This document shows, piece by piece, positions 20,718 through 28,699 of a DNA stretch of 32,263 bases. The stretch comes from Actinophytocola sp. (GTDB lineage Bacteria > Actinomycetota > Actinomycetes > Mycobacteriales > Pseudonocardiaceae). Location: assembly GCA_009377475.1 (NCBI GenBank), contig WHTY01000059.1, positions 1 through 32,263 on the forward strand. The letters run 5' to 3'. Below the pieces are notes generated by a model. The model worked only from the letters and a program-made list of their open reading frames with translations, was not told the origin of the DNA and did no database searches. The translations under genes and the position numbers were made by a program. Each line of letters opens with the position of its first letter. Within the stretch, counting starts at the first letter, position 1.

Positions 20718-22748
20718 ATGGCCACAAGTCGGCGCCAGCGTGGTGCCGCGCCTCGGCGTGGCACCACCGGCCGTGGGGCGCCGACCGCCAGGGCGCGGCC
20801 CGCCGCGCGGTCGGCGGCCACACGCGCGAGCACCCCGTCCCGCACTCCGGTGCGGAGCAAACGGGTCCAGCAGCGGCGCGGGCGGCCCCTTATCGCGATG
20901 CGCACCAGGCTGCGTGGCGTGCTGCGCTGGCCCCGCAACCGCTACGCCACCGCCGCGCTGATCCTGGTGACGGTGCTCAGCCTGGCGACGTTGAAGCTGG
21001 TCTACCTCCAGGCGTTCCAGGCTGAGGCGCTGTCGCAGCGGGCGGAGCAGCAGCGCGAGACCATCATCGACATCCCCGCCAAGCGCGGCGACATCGTCGA
21101 CCGCAACGGCACCAAGCTCGCGTTCAGCGTGGAGACCCGCACCCTGCAGGTCAACCTGCGCGACATGCGCCAGACGTGGCGCGAGCACGCGCGCGAGCAC
21201 CCGGAGTCCGGCATGGACTTCGACGCGCGGGTCGCTGAGATCTCGCGGTACATGGCGCGCAAGCTGCCGGCGCTGACCACGGAGCAGGACCTGCTCGACC
21301 TGTTCCACACGGACGGGCCGTTCACGTTCCTCGTAGACGACGTCCCGCCGTCGGTCGCCGAGACCATCACCGCGAAGTTCCCCGAGATCGCGGCGGAGAA
21401 GCGGGCGATGCGGGAGTACCCTGGCGGGCGGCTCGCGTCGAACATCGTCGGGTACGCGAACTGGCGGATGGACTCATCCGACCGGTCCAAGCACAACATC
21501 CACGGCCTCGTGGGGCTGGAGAACGCGCGCGACAACGCCCTCGTCGGCAGGCCGGGCAGAATGCTGGTCGACACCAGCTCGGGCGACGACATCCCGATCC
21601 CCGGCACCACCGACGAGCTGCGCCCTGCCGTGCCCGGCTCCGACCTGGCGCTGACCATCGACTCCGACGTGCAGTACGAGCTGCAACGGCAGCTGTCGGA
21701 CTACGTCTCGCGCACCAACGCCAACGGCGGCAGCGCGGTGATCATGGACGCCAAAACCGGCGAGGTGTACGCGCTGGCCAACGACGCCACGTTCGACCCG
21801 GACAACATCGCAGCGGCCTCCGAGAAGGAGATGAACAACCAGGCGGTGACAACGCCGTTCGAGCCGGGCTCGGTGAACAAGGTGATCACCGCCGCCGCCG
21901 CGCTGGAGTACGGCGTGACCACCCTGCGCTCCCGGATCATGGTGCCCGGTCAGATCACCGTCGCCGACCGCACGATCCACGACGCCTGGGAGCACGGCAC
22001 GCTGCCGTTCACCACGACGGGCGTGTTCGCGAAGTCGTCCAACGTGGGCACGCTGAAGCTGGCGAAGCGGGTCGGCGAGGACCGCTGGCTCGACGTCGCG
22101 AAGAAGTTCGGCCTCGGGGAGCGCGCCGGCATCGGCCTGCCCGGTGAGAGTCCCGGCAGCGTGCCGCCGCGCAACCAGTGGTCCGGCTCGACGTTCGGCA
22201 ACCTGCCGATCGGGCAGGGGCTGTCGATGACCGTGGTGCAGCTCGCGGGGATGTATCAGGCGATCGCCAACGGCGGCGAGCGCGTCGAACCCCGCATCGT
22301 GAGCGCCACCGTGCGCGACGACGGCACGCGGGTGCCGGCGCCGGCGCCGGGTCGCGTGCGGGTCGTCAGTGAGCGCACCGCCGACCAGGTGCTGCGGGTG
22401 CTGCGCGCCACCACCCAGGACGCGCCGGGCTACCTGAACGACGGCACCGCGCCGCCCGCCGCCGTCGAGGGCTACCAGGTCGCGGGCAAGACCGGCACCG
22501 CGCAGCAGATCAACCCGGTAACCGGCGCCTACTCGCACTCGAAGTTCAACATCACGTTCGCGGGGGTGCTGCCCGCCGACGACCCGCGTTTCGTCGTCGC
22601 GATCCGGCTGGACGCGCCGGACACCACGCTGCCGCTCGGTCACTCGGCGGGTCCGCTGTTCCACGACATCGCCGCTTACCTGGCGCAGCGCTACCAGGTC
22701 CCGCTGTCGGACAAACGCGCCCCCGTGATGCCGCTGATTCTCGACTGA
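20718..22748 (+). CDS. pbpB: septal peptidoglycan transpeptidase, class B PBP (FtsI/PbpB)
   Basis: The 676-residue protein crosslinks septal peptidoglycan. A basic cytoplasmic tail of about 75 residues precedes one membrane segment (ATAALILVTVLSLATLKLVYL). The dimerisation domain opens RGDIVDRNGTKLAFSVE. The transpeptidase carries S385-x-x-K (FEPGSVNK), S440-S-N442, and K591-T-G-T (AGKTGTAQ), all in order and well spaced. There is no PASTA domain. The gene starts 6 nt after the ftsL stop. In typical actinobacterial dcw clusters murE follows directly; here the next gene is pyk. Confidence 0.94.
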   Translation: MATSRRQRGAAPRRGTTGRGAPTARARPAARSAATRASTPSRTPVRSKRVQQRRGRPLIAMRTRLRGVLRWPRNRYATAALILVTVLSLATLKLVYLQAFQAEALSQRAEQQRETIIDIPAKRGDIVDRNGTKLAFSVETRTLQVNLRDMRQTWREHAREHPESGMDFDARVAEISRYMARKLPALTTEQDLLDLFHTDGPFTFLVDDVPPSVAETITAKFPEIAAEKRAMREYPGGRLASNIVGYANWRMDSSDRSKHNIHGLVGLENARDNALVGRPGRMLVDTSSGDDIPIPGTTDELRPAVPGSDLALTIDSDVQYELQRQLSDYVSRTNANGGSAVIMDAKTGEVYALANDATFDPDNIAAASEKEMNNQAVTTPFEPGSVNKVITAAAALEYGVTTLRSRIMVPGQITVADRTIHDAWEHGTLPFTTTGVFAKSSNVGTLKLAKRVGEDRWLDVAKKFGLGERAGIGLPGESPGSVPPRNQWSGSTFGNLPIGQGLSMTVVQLAGMYQAIANGGERVEPRIVSATVRDDGTRVPAPAPGRVRVVSERTADQVLRVLRATTQDAPGYLNDGTAPPAAVEGYQVAGKTGTAQQINPVTGAYSHSKFNITFAGVLPADDPRFVVAIRLDAPDTTLPLGHSAGPLFHDIAAYLAQRYQVPLSDKRAPVMPLILD

Positions 22749-22888
22749 GCGTGGCGCCCGGCTGAGCCGCGCCGCGCCCGGACTGTGCTGGGAATGAACC
22801 AGGTCGTGCACCCAGTAGTCTCCCGGTAGTCCCCGAAGCGTGACCGAAACGATCTCGGGATCGGTTCAGTTCGGGTGGGGGTGTCGGC

Positions 22889-22894
22889 TAGGCT
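22889..22894 (+). promoter_or_regulatory. -10 element of pyk, probably leaderless
   Basis: TAGGCT ends 8 nt before GTG 22903. A weak -35 (TTCAGT, 22865-22870) is 18 bp upstream. An imperfect palindrome (CGATC-TCGG-GATCG, 22850-22863) lies just before it and might be an operator. Confidence 0.45.
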
Positions 22895-22902
22895 CTATGA
22901 AC

Positions 22903-24327
22903 GTGACGCGACGAGCGAAGATCGTATGCACCCTCGGCCCTGCCACGGCGACCGCGGCGAAGGTGGGTGACCTGGTACGCACTGGCATGAACGTCGCCCG
23001 ACTGAACTTCAGCCACGGCACGCACCAGGACCACAAGCAGGTCTACGACCTCATCAGGAACGCGGCGACCGAAACGGACACGCCAGTTGGCGTCCTCGGT
23101 GACCTGCAGGGCCCCAAGATCCGCCTCGGCACCTTCGCGGGGGGTCCGACCGAATGGCGCGCTGGCGACGTCGTCCGGATCACCGTCGAGGACGTCGCAG
23201 GGACACATGATCGGGTGTCGACCACGTACAAGGGACTCGCCGACGACGCCAAGGAGGGCGACCGACTGCTCGTCGACGACGGCAAGGTCGGGATGACCGT
23301 GCTGCGGGTGGACGGCTCCGACGTCGTGTGCGAGGTCACCGAGGGCGGCCCGGTCAGCGACAACAAGGGCGTCTCGCTGCCGGGGATGGACGTCTCGGTG
23401 CCTGCGCTGACCGAGAAGGACATCGCCGACCTCGAGTTCGCGATGCAGCTCGGCGTTGACTTCGTCGCGTTGTCGTTCGTGCGCTCGCCCGCCGACATCG
23501 ACCTGGTCCACCAGGTGATGGACCGGGTCGGCAAGGGCAGGGTGCCTGTCATCGCGAAGCTGGAGAAGCCGGAGGCGATCGCCAACCTCGAGGCGATCGT
23601 GCTGGCGTTCGACGGCGTCATGGTCGCGCGCGGCGACCTCGGCGTCGAGCTCCCGCTGGAGCAGGTGCCGCTGGTGCAGAAGCGCGCCATCCAGATCGCA
23701 AGGGAGAACGCCAAACCGGTCATCGTCGCCACCCAGATGCTGGACTCCATGATCGGCAACTCGCGGCCCACCCGCGCCGAGGCGTCCGACGTGGCGAACG
23801 CGGTGCTGGACGGCGCGGACGCGGTGATGCTCTCCGGCGAGACCAGTGTGGGCCGGTATCCGATCGAGACGGTCGAGACGATGAGCCGCATTGTGACCGC
23901 CGTCGAGGCGGAGTCCACCGCCGTGCCGCCGCTGAGTCACGTGCCCCGCACGAAGCGCGGCGTGATCTCCTACGCCGCCCGCGACATCGGCGAACGGCTC
24001 AACGCCAAGGCACTGGTCGCGTTCACGCAGTCCGGCGACACCGTGCGCAGGCTCGCGCGGCTGCACACCCGGGTGCCGCTGCTGGCGTTCACGCCGCTGG
24101 AGAGCGTGCGGAGTCAGCTCGCGCTGAGCTGGGGGACGACGGCCCGGATCGTCAACTCCGTCGACTCAACCGACGCCATGGTGCGCCAGGTCGACCATGC
24201 GATGCTGAGCATGGGGCGCTACCAGCCGGGCGACCTGGTGGTCGTGGTGGCGGGGTCGCCACCCGGCACGGTCGGTTCCACGAACCTCATCCGCGTGCAC
24301 CGGCTCGGCGAGGAGGACCACGCCTGA
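22903..24327 (+). CDS. pyk: pyruvate kinase
   Basis: Pyruvate kinase makes pyruvate and ATP from phosphoenolpyruvate and ADP. The 474-residue protein starts TRRAKIVCTLGPAT and contains MNVARLNFSHGTHQDH, GDLQGPKIRLGTF, the B-domain DRLLVDDGKVGM, VIAKLEKPEAI with the catalytic-type Lys, MVARGDLGVELPLEQVPLVQK, and VATQMLDSMIGNSRPTRAEASDVANAVLDGADAVMLSGET. The C-terminal allosteric domain is complete. Start GTG 22903 fits the TAGGCT element and relatives that begin MTRR; ATG 22897 two codons earlier is the alternative. It is followed 24 bp later by tesB, the same pair as pykA-tesB in mycobacteria. Confidence 0.96.
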   Translation: MTRRAKIVCTLGPATATAAKVGDLVRTGMNVARLNFSHGTHQDHKQVYDLIRNAATETDTPVGVLGDLQGPKIRLGTFAGGPTEWRAGDVVRITVEDVAGTHDRVSTTYKGLADDAKEGDRLLVDDGKVGMTVLRVDGSDVVCEVTEGGPVSDNKGVSLPGMDVSVPALTEKDIADLEFAMQLGVDFVALSFVRSPADIDLVHQVMDRVGKGRVPVIAKLEKPEAIANLEAIVLAFDGVMVARGDLGVELPLEQVPLVQKRAIQIARENAKPVIVATQMLDSMIGNSRPTRAEASDVANAVLDGADAVMLSGETSVGRYPIETVETMSRIVTAVEAESTAVPPLSHVPRTKRGVISYAARDIGERLNAKALVAFTQSGDTVRRLARLHTRVPLLAFTPLESVRSQLALSWGTTARIVNSVDSTDAMVRQVDHAMLSMGRYQPGDLVVVVAGSPPGTVGSTNLIRVHRLGEEDHA

Positions 24328-24339
24328 TCATCGGGGTTC

Positions 24340-24345
24340 TACAGT
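24340..24345 (+). promoter_or_regulatory. -10 element of tesB, leaderless start
   Basis: TACAGT is followed by 6 nt and ATG 24352, with no ribosome site. It lies in the 24-bp gap after pyk, so tesB can be read from its own promoter as well as by read-through. Confidence 0.45.
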
Positions 24346-24351
24346 GACGAC

Positions 24352-25275
24352 ATGAGCACTGTGGAACCTTCGGAGGGACAGGCCTCGCTCGATCGGCTGG
24401 TACGGCTGCTCGACCTGGAGAAGATCGAGGAGAACATCTTCCGGGGCGTGTCCCCGCCGGACTCCCCGATGCGGGTGTTCGGCGGGCAGGTCGCGGGTCA
24501 GGCGTTGGTCGCGGCGGGCAGGACGGTGCCCGCCGAGCGGCACGTGCACTCGCTGCACGCCTACTTCATCCGGGGCGGCGACCCGCGCGTGCCGATCGTC
24601 TACCAGGTGGATCGCATCCGCGACGGCCGCTCGTTCACCACCCGCAGGGTGCTCGCCGTCCAGCATGGCAAGGTGATCTTCTCGTTGGCGGCGTCGTTCC
24701 AGAAGCAGGAGGACGGCGTTGCCCACACCACCTCGATGCCGAACGTGCCCGCCCCGGAGTCGCTGCCCACGTTGCCGGAGCGGCTGGCCGAGTTCGGCGA
24801 CGAACGGATCGACTACGCCAGGAACCGGCCGATCGACCTGCGCTACGTCAACGACCCGCCGTGGGTGACCCGCTCGACCGGCGGCAGGGCAGGCGCCAAC
24901 CAGGTCTGGATGCGTGGCAACGGCACGCTGCCGGATGACGAGCTGCTGCACGTGTGCGTGCTGACCTACGCCTCCGACCTGACGCTGCTCGACTCGCTGC
25001 TCGCGCGCCACGGCGTGTACTGGGACATGGACAAGGTGCTCGGCGCGAGCCTCGACCACGCGCTGTGGTTCCACCGGCCGTTCCGCGCCGACGAGTGGTT
25101 CCTCTACGACACCGACTCGCCCACCGCGTCCGGCGCGCGCGGACTGGCGACCGGACGGTTCTTCACCCGCGACGGCACGCTCATCGCCACGGTGGTGCAG
25201 GAGGGGCTGCTGCGGGTGATCGGCAGTGACAGTGACAGCGGCAGCGACGACAGTGAGGGCGGCGAAAGCGGCTGA
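24352..25275 (+). CDS. tesB: acyl-CoA thioesterase II (TesB)
   Basis: This 307-residue double-hotdog enzyme hydrolyses acyl-CoAs. The N-terminal hotdog has VFGGQVAGQALVAA and VHSLHAYFIRGGDP. The C-terminal one holds the catalytic set by analogy with E. coli TesB: D209 (TYASD), S233 (GASLDHALWFHRPF, Thr in E. coli) and Q283 (VVQEG). A tail of Ser, Asp and Gly (GSDSDSGSDDSEGGESG) after residue 290 is encoded by a simple CAGTGA/CAGCGA repeat and is unlikely to matter for catalysis. It is downstream of pyk and ends at a strong terminator. Confidence 0.93.
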   Translation: MSTVEPSEGQASLDRLVRLLDLEKIEENIFRGVSPPDSPMRVFGGQVAGQALVAAGRTVPAERHVHSLHAYFIRGGDPRVPIVYQVDRIRDGRSFTTRRVLAVQHGKVIFSLAASFQKQEDGVAHTTSMPNVPAPESLPTLPERLAEFGDERIDYARNRPIDLRYVNDPPWVTRSTGGRAGANQVWMRGNGTLPDDELLHVCVLTYASDLTLLDSLLARHGVYWDMDKVLGASLDHALWFHRPFRADEWFLYDTDSPTASGARGLATGRFFTRDGTLIATVVQEGLLRVIGSDSDSGSDDSEGGESG

Positions 25276-25298
25276 GCCGGCACAGCGGGCCGGGGTAC

Positions 25299-25342
25299 AT
25301 ACCGAGGCCGGGACCGCGGTGTCACGGTCCCGGCCTCGGTAT
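25299..25342 (+). terminator. strong hairpin terminator after tesB
   Basis: ATACCGAGGCCGGGACCG (25299-25316), an 8-nt loop, and its exact complement (25325-25342) form a perfect 18-bp stem 23 nt after the tesB stop. There is no U-run, which is usual in actinobacteria. Confidence 0.85.
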
Positions 25343-25435
25343 CGCTGACCGAACGACGAAGGGGGAACCGGGGAGGGTGTCGTCCGGCCTCAACGGACGC
25401 CGCCCGGCGACGCCGCGTTGAAGCAGTTGCGTAAT

Positions 25436-25502
25436 GCCAGTGTACTGGCCCGGTCTGCAACTTGCAGATTTGAGTCCGGATCGTAATCCATCCCACAGTG
25501 GG
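25436..25502. promoter_or_regulatory. three palindromes upstream of the XRE/DUF397 pair
   Basis: GCCAGT-GT-ACTGGC (25436-25449), TCTGCAA-C-TTGCAGA (25454-25468) and CCCAC-A-GTGGG (25492-25502) are all perfect. They lie 90-155 bp before the XRE start in a stretch with lower GC than its surroundings. XRE regulators of this type often control their own operon, so one or more may be its operator. A TTGAGT (25470-25475) might be a -35, but no good -10 was found. Confidence 0.55.
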
Positions 25503-25590
25503 TAGCCCGGGCGCGCGAATCTCACTGAGCTGATTAGATGCCACATGCAGATGCAAGAGCACGCGCAGCACGGCAGGAGGTGCGTCGTCC

Positions 25591-26454
25591 GTGTCACGGG
25601 GCCGAGGGCCGACGGTCCGCCGCCGCAGGCTCACCAGTGAGCTGCGGCGGCTGCGAGAGGCCGCTGAGCTGACGATCGACGACGTGAGCGAGAAGCTGGA
25701 ATGCTCGGCGTCGAAGGTCAGCAGAATCGAGACCGGGCACGTCGGCGTGACGCCGCGCGACGTCAGGGACATGCTCGAGCTGTACGGCGTCACCGGCAAC
25801 GACCGGGAAGCACTCGTGCAGCTCTCCCGCGAGGCCCGCACCAGGGGCTGGTGGCACGCCTACAGCGAGGTGTTCACCGGCGCGTTCGTGGGGCTTGAGG
25901 CGGACGCGAGCTCGCTACGGGCGTTCCAGGCGCTGCTGGTGCCCGGTCTGCTGCAGACAGAGCGGTACGCGCACGCGGTGATCAGGGCGATGCGGCCGGA
26001 CGCCGACGAGCAGGAGGTCGAGCGCAGGGTGACCGCGCGGATGCAGCGGCAGCGCCTGCTCACCGACCCCGCGCCGCCCGAGTACTGGGCGGTGATCGAC
26101 GAAGCGGTGCTGCGCAGGGTCGTCGGCGGCCGTGACGTCATGGCCGAGCAGTTCGAGCGGCTGCTCACCATGGCGACGTTGCCGCACGTGACGATCCAGG
26201 TGGTGCCGTTCGGCGCGGGGGCGCATCCCGGTATGGAGGGGCCGTTTCTCATCCTGGGCTTTCCCGAGCAGGCCGACCCCGACGTCGTGTACGTCGACAG
26301 CACGACAAGCGGCGCCTATCTTGAGCTGCCCGCCGACGTGCGGCGGTACTCGCTGATGTTCGACCACCTGCGTGCGGCCGCGTTGAAACCGGACGACTCG
26401 ATCGACTTGATTTCCGGGCTTGCCTCAGCCGCCGCGGGCGGGAGGGAAGAGTAA
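25591..26454 (+). CDS. XRE-family regulator with DUF5753 domain
   Basis: The 287-residue protein has an N-terminal XRE helix-turn-helix (residues 14-66: LRRLREAAELTIDDVSEKLECSASKVSRIETGH). The DUF5753 domain follows (WWHAYSEVFTGAFVGLEADASSLRAFQALLVPGLLQTERYA to the C-terminus). Such proteins come paired with small DUF397 proteins in Streptomyces and Pseudonocardiaceae, related to WhiJ/BldB and Scr-type pairs, and have been compared with toxin-antitoxin modules. GTG 25591 has AGGAGG 10 nt upstream. The stop overlaps the DUF397 ATG by one base. Confidence 0.93.
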   Translation: MSRGRGPTVRRRRLTSELRRLREAAELTIDDVSEKLECSASKVSRIETGHVGVTPRDVRDMLELYGVTGNDREALVQLSREARTRGWWHAYSEVFTGAFVGLEADASSLRAFQALLVPGLLQTERYAHAVIRAMRPDADEQEVERRVTARMQRQRLLTDPAPPEYWAVIDEAVLRRVVGGRDVMAEQFERLLTMATLPHVTIQVVPFGAGAHPGMEGPFLILGFPEQADPDVVYVDSTTSGAYLELPADVRRYSLMFDHLRAAALKPDDSIDLISGLASAAAGGREE

Positions 26455-26684
26455 TGATGAGTGAGGAGTGGAATTTGGTGCTCAGCAGGGACGACAGTGC
26501 TGTCGAGTGGCGCACGAGCAGCTACAGCGGTGGCGGCAACGACTGCGTCGAGGTGGGATTCGCCGACGCGGCGCCGATGGTGCGCGACTCGAAGCACCGA
26601 GACGGCGGCGTGATCCGGATCGAGGCCGTGCAGTGGCAGGAGATGCTGCGCGCTGCCCGCGCCGGCGCGCTCGACCTGCGCTGA
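26454..26684 (+). CDS. DUF397 domain protein
   Basis: The 76-residue protein shows the DUF397 pattern: VEWRTSSYSGGGNDCVEVGFADAAPMVRDSKHRDGGVIRIEAVQWQEML. It is the usual partner of the XRE-DUF5753 protein before it. The start ATG overlaps the preceding TAA by one base; a second ATG at 26457 is equally possible and changes one residue. The biochemical role is not known. A toxin, antitoxin or regulator-modulating role has been proposed for relatives. Confidence 0.92.
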   Translation: MMSEEWNLVLSRDDSAVEWRTSSYSGGGNDCVEVGFADAAPMVRDSKHRDGGVIRIEAVQWQEMLRAARAGALDLR

Positions 26685-26709
26685 CCACGCTGTTCTGAGC
26701 AGCGGCAAT

Positions 26710-26752
26710 GCCCCTTACCTCCGGTGCGCCGAGGCAAGCCGGGGTAAGGGGC
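26710..26752 (+). terminator. hairpin terminator after the DUF397 gene
   Basis: GCCCCTTACC (26710-26719) pairs with GGTAAGGGGC (26743-26752). After one bulged T, CCGG (26721-26724) pairs with CCGG (26739-26742), and TGC/GCA can close the loop. It lies 25 nt after the DUF397 stop. Confidence 0.7.
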
Positions 26753-26765
26753 GCCGCCACCAGCC

Positions 26766-26854
26766 AAGTTGATCACGTCTACTCGCGTTGTTGCGAGAAT
26801 ATGCCTGCTTCGTCCGGTTTTTCGAGCAACAGTACGAGTAGACGTGATCAACTT
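26766..26854. repeat. 89-bp element with perfect 20-bp terminal inverted repeats
   Basis: AAGTTGATCACGTCTACTCG (26766-26785) is repeated exactly in inverted form at 26835-26854. The interior is AT-richer than the window and carries a second pairing (TGTTGC / GCAACA). It lies between the convergent DUF397 gene and the semialdehyde dehydrogenase gene, which ends 30 bp away. It may be a bidirectional terminator or a small non-coding mobile element (MITE-like). No target duplication is visible. Confidence 0.85.
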
Positions 26855-26884
26855 TGACACTCACCCCGCCGGAGAACCGGGTGC

Positions 26885-28504
26885 CTACCGAGGCAGATGC
26901 CGCAGCGCCTTGATCCCCGTGGTCAGCGAGCGCGCCCACAGCCGGGGCGGCATGCCCTTGAACGGTCGCAGCTTCAGCCCGCGCTGGGTGGCGACCGTCT
27001 GCACCTCGGTGAACCGCAGGATGCCCTCCGCGCCGTTGCGCCTGCCGACGCCGGAGTCGCCCATGCCGCCCATCGGGGCGTCGATGGAGCCGAAGCTGGC
27101 GGCGAAGCCCTCGTTGACGTTGACCGTACCCGCTTTGATGCGCGCGGCGATCTCGCGGCCCCGCGCGCCGTTGGCCGTCCAGACGCTGGCGTTGAGGCCG
27201 TACTGGGTGTCGTTGGCGCGCTGCACGGCGTCGTCGATGTCGGTGTAGCCGTAGATCGACACGACCGGCCCGAACGTCTCCTCGGCGAACGGCGTCATGT
27301 CCGGGGTGACGTCGGTGAGCACGGTCGGCTCGTAGAACAGCGGGCCGACGTCCTGGCGTGCCTTGCCGCCCGCCAGCACGGTCGCGCCCTTCGCGCGGGC
27401 GTCGTCGACGTGCTCGGTGATGGTCTTGAGCTGGTCGGCTGAGGTCAGCGACCCCATGCCCGCCGAGTAGTCCAGCTTCGCGCCCAGCGTGAGTTCCTTC
27501 GCCTTGGCGGCGAACGCGGCGGCGAAGTCGTCCCGGATGGACTCGTGCGCGTAGATCCGCTCCACCGAAACGCACAGCTGTCCGGCCGACGAGAAGCAGG
27601 CGGCGATCGCGCCGGTCGCTGCTTTCTCGACGTTGGCGTCCGGCAGCACGATCATCGGGTTCTTGCCGCCGAGCTCGAGCGAGAAGCTGGTCAGCCGCTC
27701 GGCGATCTTCCCGGCGAGCCGCTTGCCCGTCGCGGTTGAGCCGGTGAACGCGACGTAGTCGGACTCCTCGACGATGGCGTCGCCGATGACCGACCCCCGC
27801 CCGAGCACGACCTGCCACACCCCGCGCGGCAGTCCAGCCTCCTCAGCGAGCTCATGCAGCCACAACGCCGACAGCGCGGTCTGGTTGTCCGGCTTCTGCA
27901 CCACGGCGTTGCCCGCGGCAAGGGCGGGCAGGACGTCCAGTCCGGTCAGCGCGAGTGGGTAGTTCCACGGCGAGATGATGCCGACGACGCCCTTCGGGTG
28001 GCGCACCTCGTGGGTCTTGGTGAGCACCGGGAACACACCGGCCCTGCGCTTCATGCCGAGCGCCCGCGCGCTGTACTTGCCGTAGTAGGACGCGGCGAGC
28101 GCGGTGCCCGCGATCTCGTCGAAGGCGTCCAGCCTGCTCTTGCCCGCTTCCACCTGGACGAGGTCGAGACCTTCCTGCTGCCGGTCGAGCACAAGGGCCA
28201 TCAGCCGGGTCAGCACCCGCTGCCGCTCGGCGACGCTGGTGGTGGCCCACGCACGCTGCGCGCGACGCGCCTCGTCGAAGACCGCGCGCGTGTCGGCGTC
28301 GGTGGCCTGCGGCAGGGATGCGATCGGCTTACCGGTGAACGGCGCGGTCATCTCGACCGGCGCGTTGTCCTTGCCGCCGACGACGCGAGCGACGAGCTCC
28401 TTGGCCCGCGACACCGTCGGCGCACCGGCGATGCCACCGATCGTGCTGCCGCTGCCCTGCTGGCCGGTCTGTTCCGACGTGTTCCCCGGCGCTGCGCTCG
28501 TCAT
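26885..28504 (-). CDS. gabD2: succinate-semialdehyde dehydrogenase (NADP+), GabD2-like aldehyde dehydrogenase
   Basis: The 539-residue enzyme oxidises an aldehyde, probably succinic semialdehyde, to the acid with NAD(P)+. It shows GVVGIISPWNYPLALTG, the cofactor loop FTGSTATGKRLA, the general base E277 in LELGGKNP, and the nucleophile C311 in FSSAGQLCVSVER. ETFGPVVSIYGY and APMGGMGDSGVGRRNG follow. It resembles mycobacterial GabD2 (Rv1731) along its length but has about 35 extra Ser/Gly/Thr-rich residues at the N-terminus. ATG 28504 has GGAG 5 nt upstream. It lies 195 bp downstream of the TetR gene with a terminator between them. Another aldehyde substrate cannot be excluded. Confidence 0.88.
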   Translation of the reverse strand: MTSAAPGNTSEQTGQQGSGSTIGGIAGAPTVSRAKELVARVVGGKDNAPVEMTAPFTGKPIASLPQATDADTRAVFDEARRAQRAWATTSVAERQRVLTRLMALVLDRQQEGLDLVQVEAGKSRLDAFDEIAGTALAASYYGKYSARALGMKRRAGVFPVLTKTHEVRHPKGVVGIISPWNYPLALTGLDVLPALAAGNAVVQKPDNQTALSALWLHELAEEAGLPRGVWQVVLGRGSVIGDAIVEESDYVAFTGSTATGKRLAGKIAERLTSFSLELGGKNPMIVLPDANVEKAATGAIAACFSSAGQLCVSVERIYAHESIRDDFAAAFAAKAKELTLGAKLDYSAGMGSLTSADQLKTITEHVDDARAKGATVLAGGKARQDVGPLFYEPTVLTDVTPDMTPFAEETFGPVVSIYGYTDIDDAVQRANDTQYGLNASVWTANGARGREIAARIKAGTVNVNEGFAASFGSIDAPMGGMGDSGVGRRNGAEGILRFTEVQTVATQRGLKLRPFKGMPPRLWARSLTTGIKALRHLPR

Positions 28505-28649
28505 CGACACACTCCAGTTACTCAGCGGTAGGTTTTTCTCGAGCTTACCGGCGGGTCGCTGGCTGGCCAAGGTGTCGTTCGGCTGGTGACGTGGCTCTCG
28601 CGTCATGACCGCGCGGCGACGCTGTCCTTGTAGGTAGAGGTCACTCCTT

Positions 28650-28697
28650 CAGGCGGTGGGCCGGTGCGGTGCGAGGGTCGCATCGGCCCACCGCCTG
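28650..28697 (-). terminator. large hairpin terminator of the TetR gene
   Basis: CAGGCGGTGGGCCG (28650-28663) and its exact complement (28684-28697) form a 14-bp stem. The 20-nt interior can pair further as TGCGA-GGG-TCGCA. It begins 2 nt after the TetR stop on the minus strand. Confidence 0.8.
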
Positions 28698-28699
28698 TG

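Noticed and set aside
22749..22790. Terminator after pbpB
   Set aside because: Several GC-rich partial stems are possible, but none is clearly stable or well placed.
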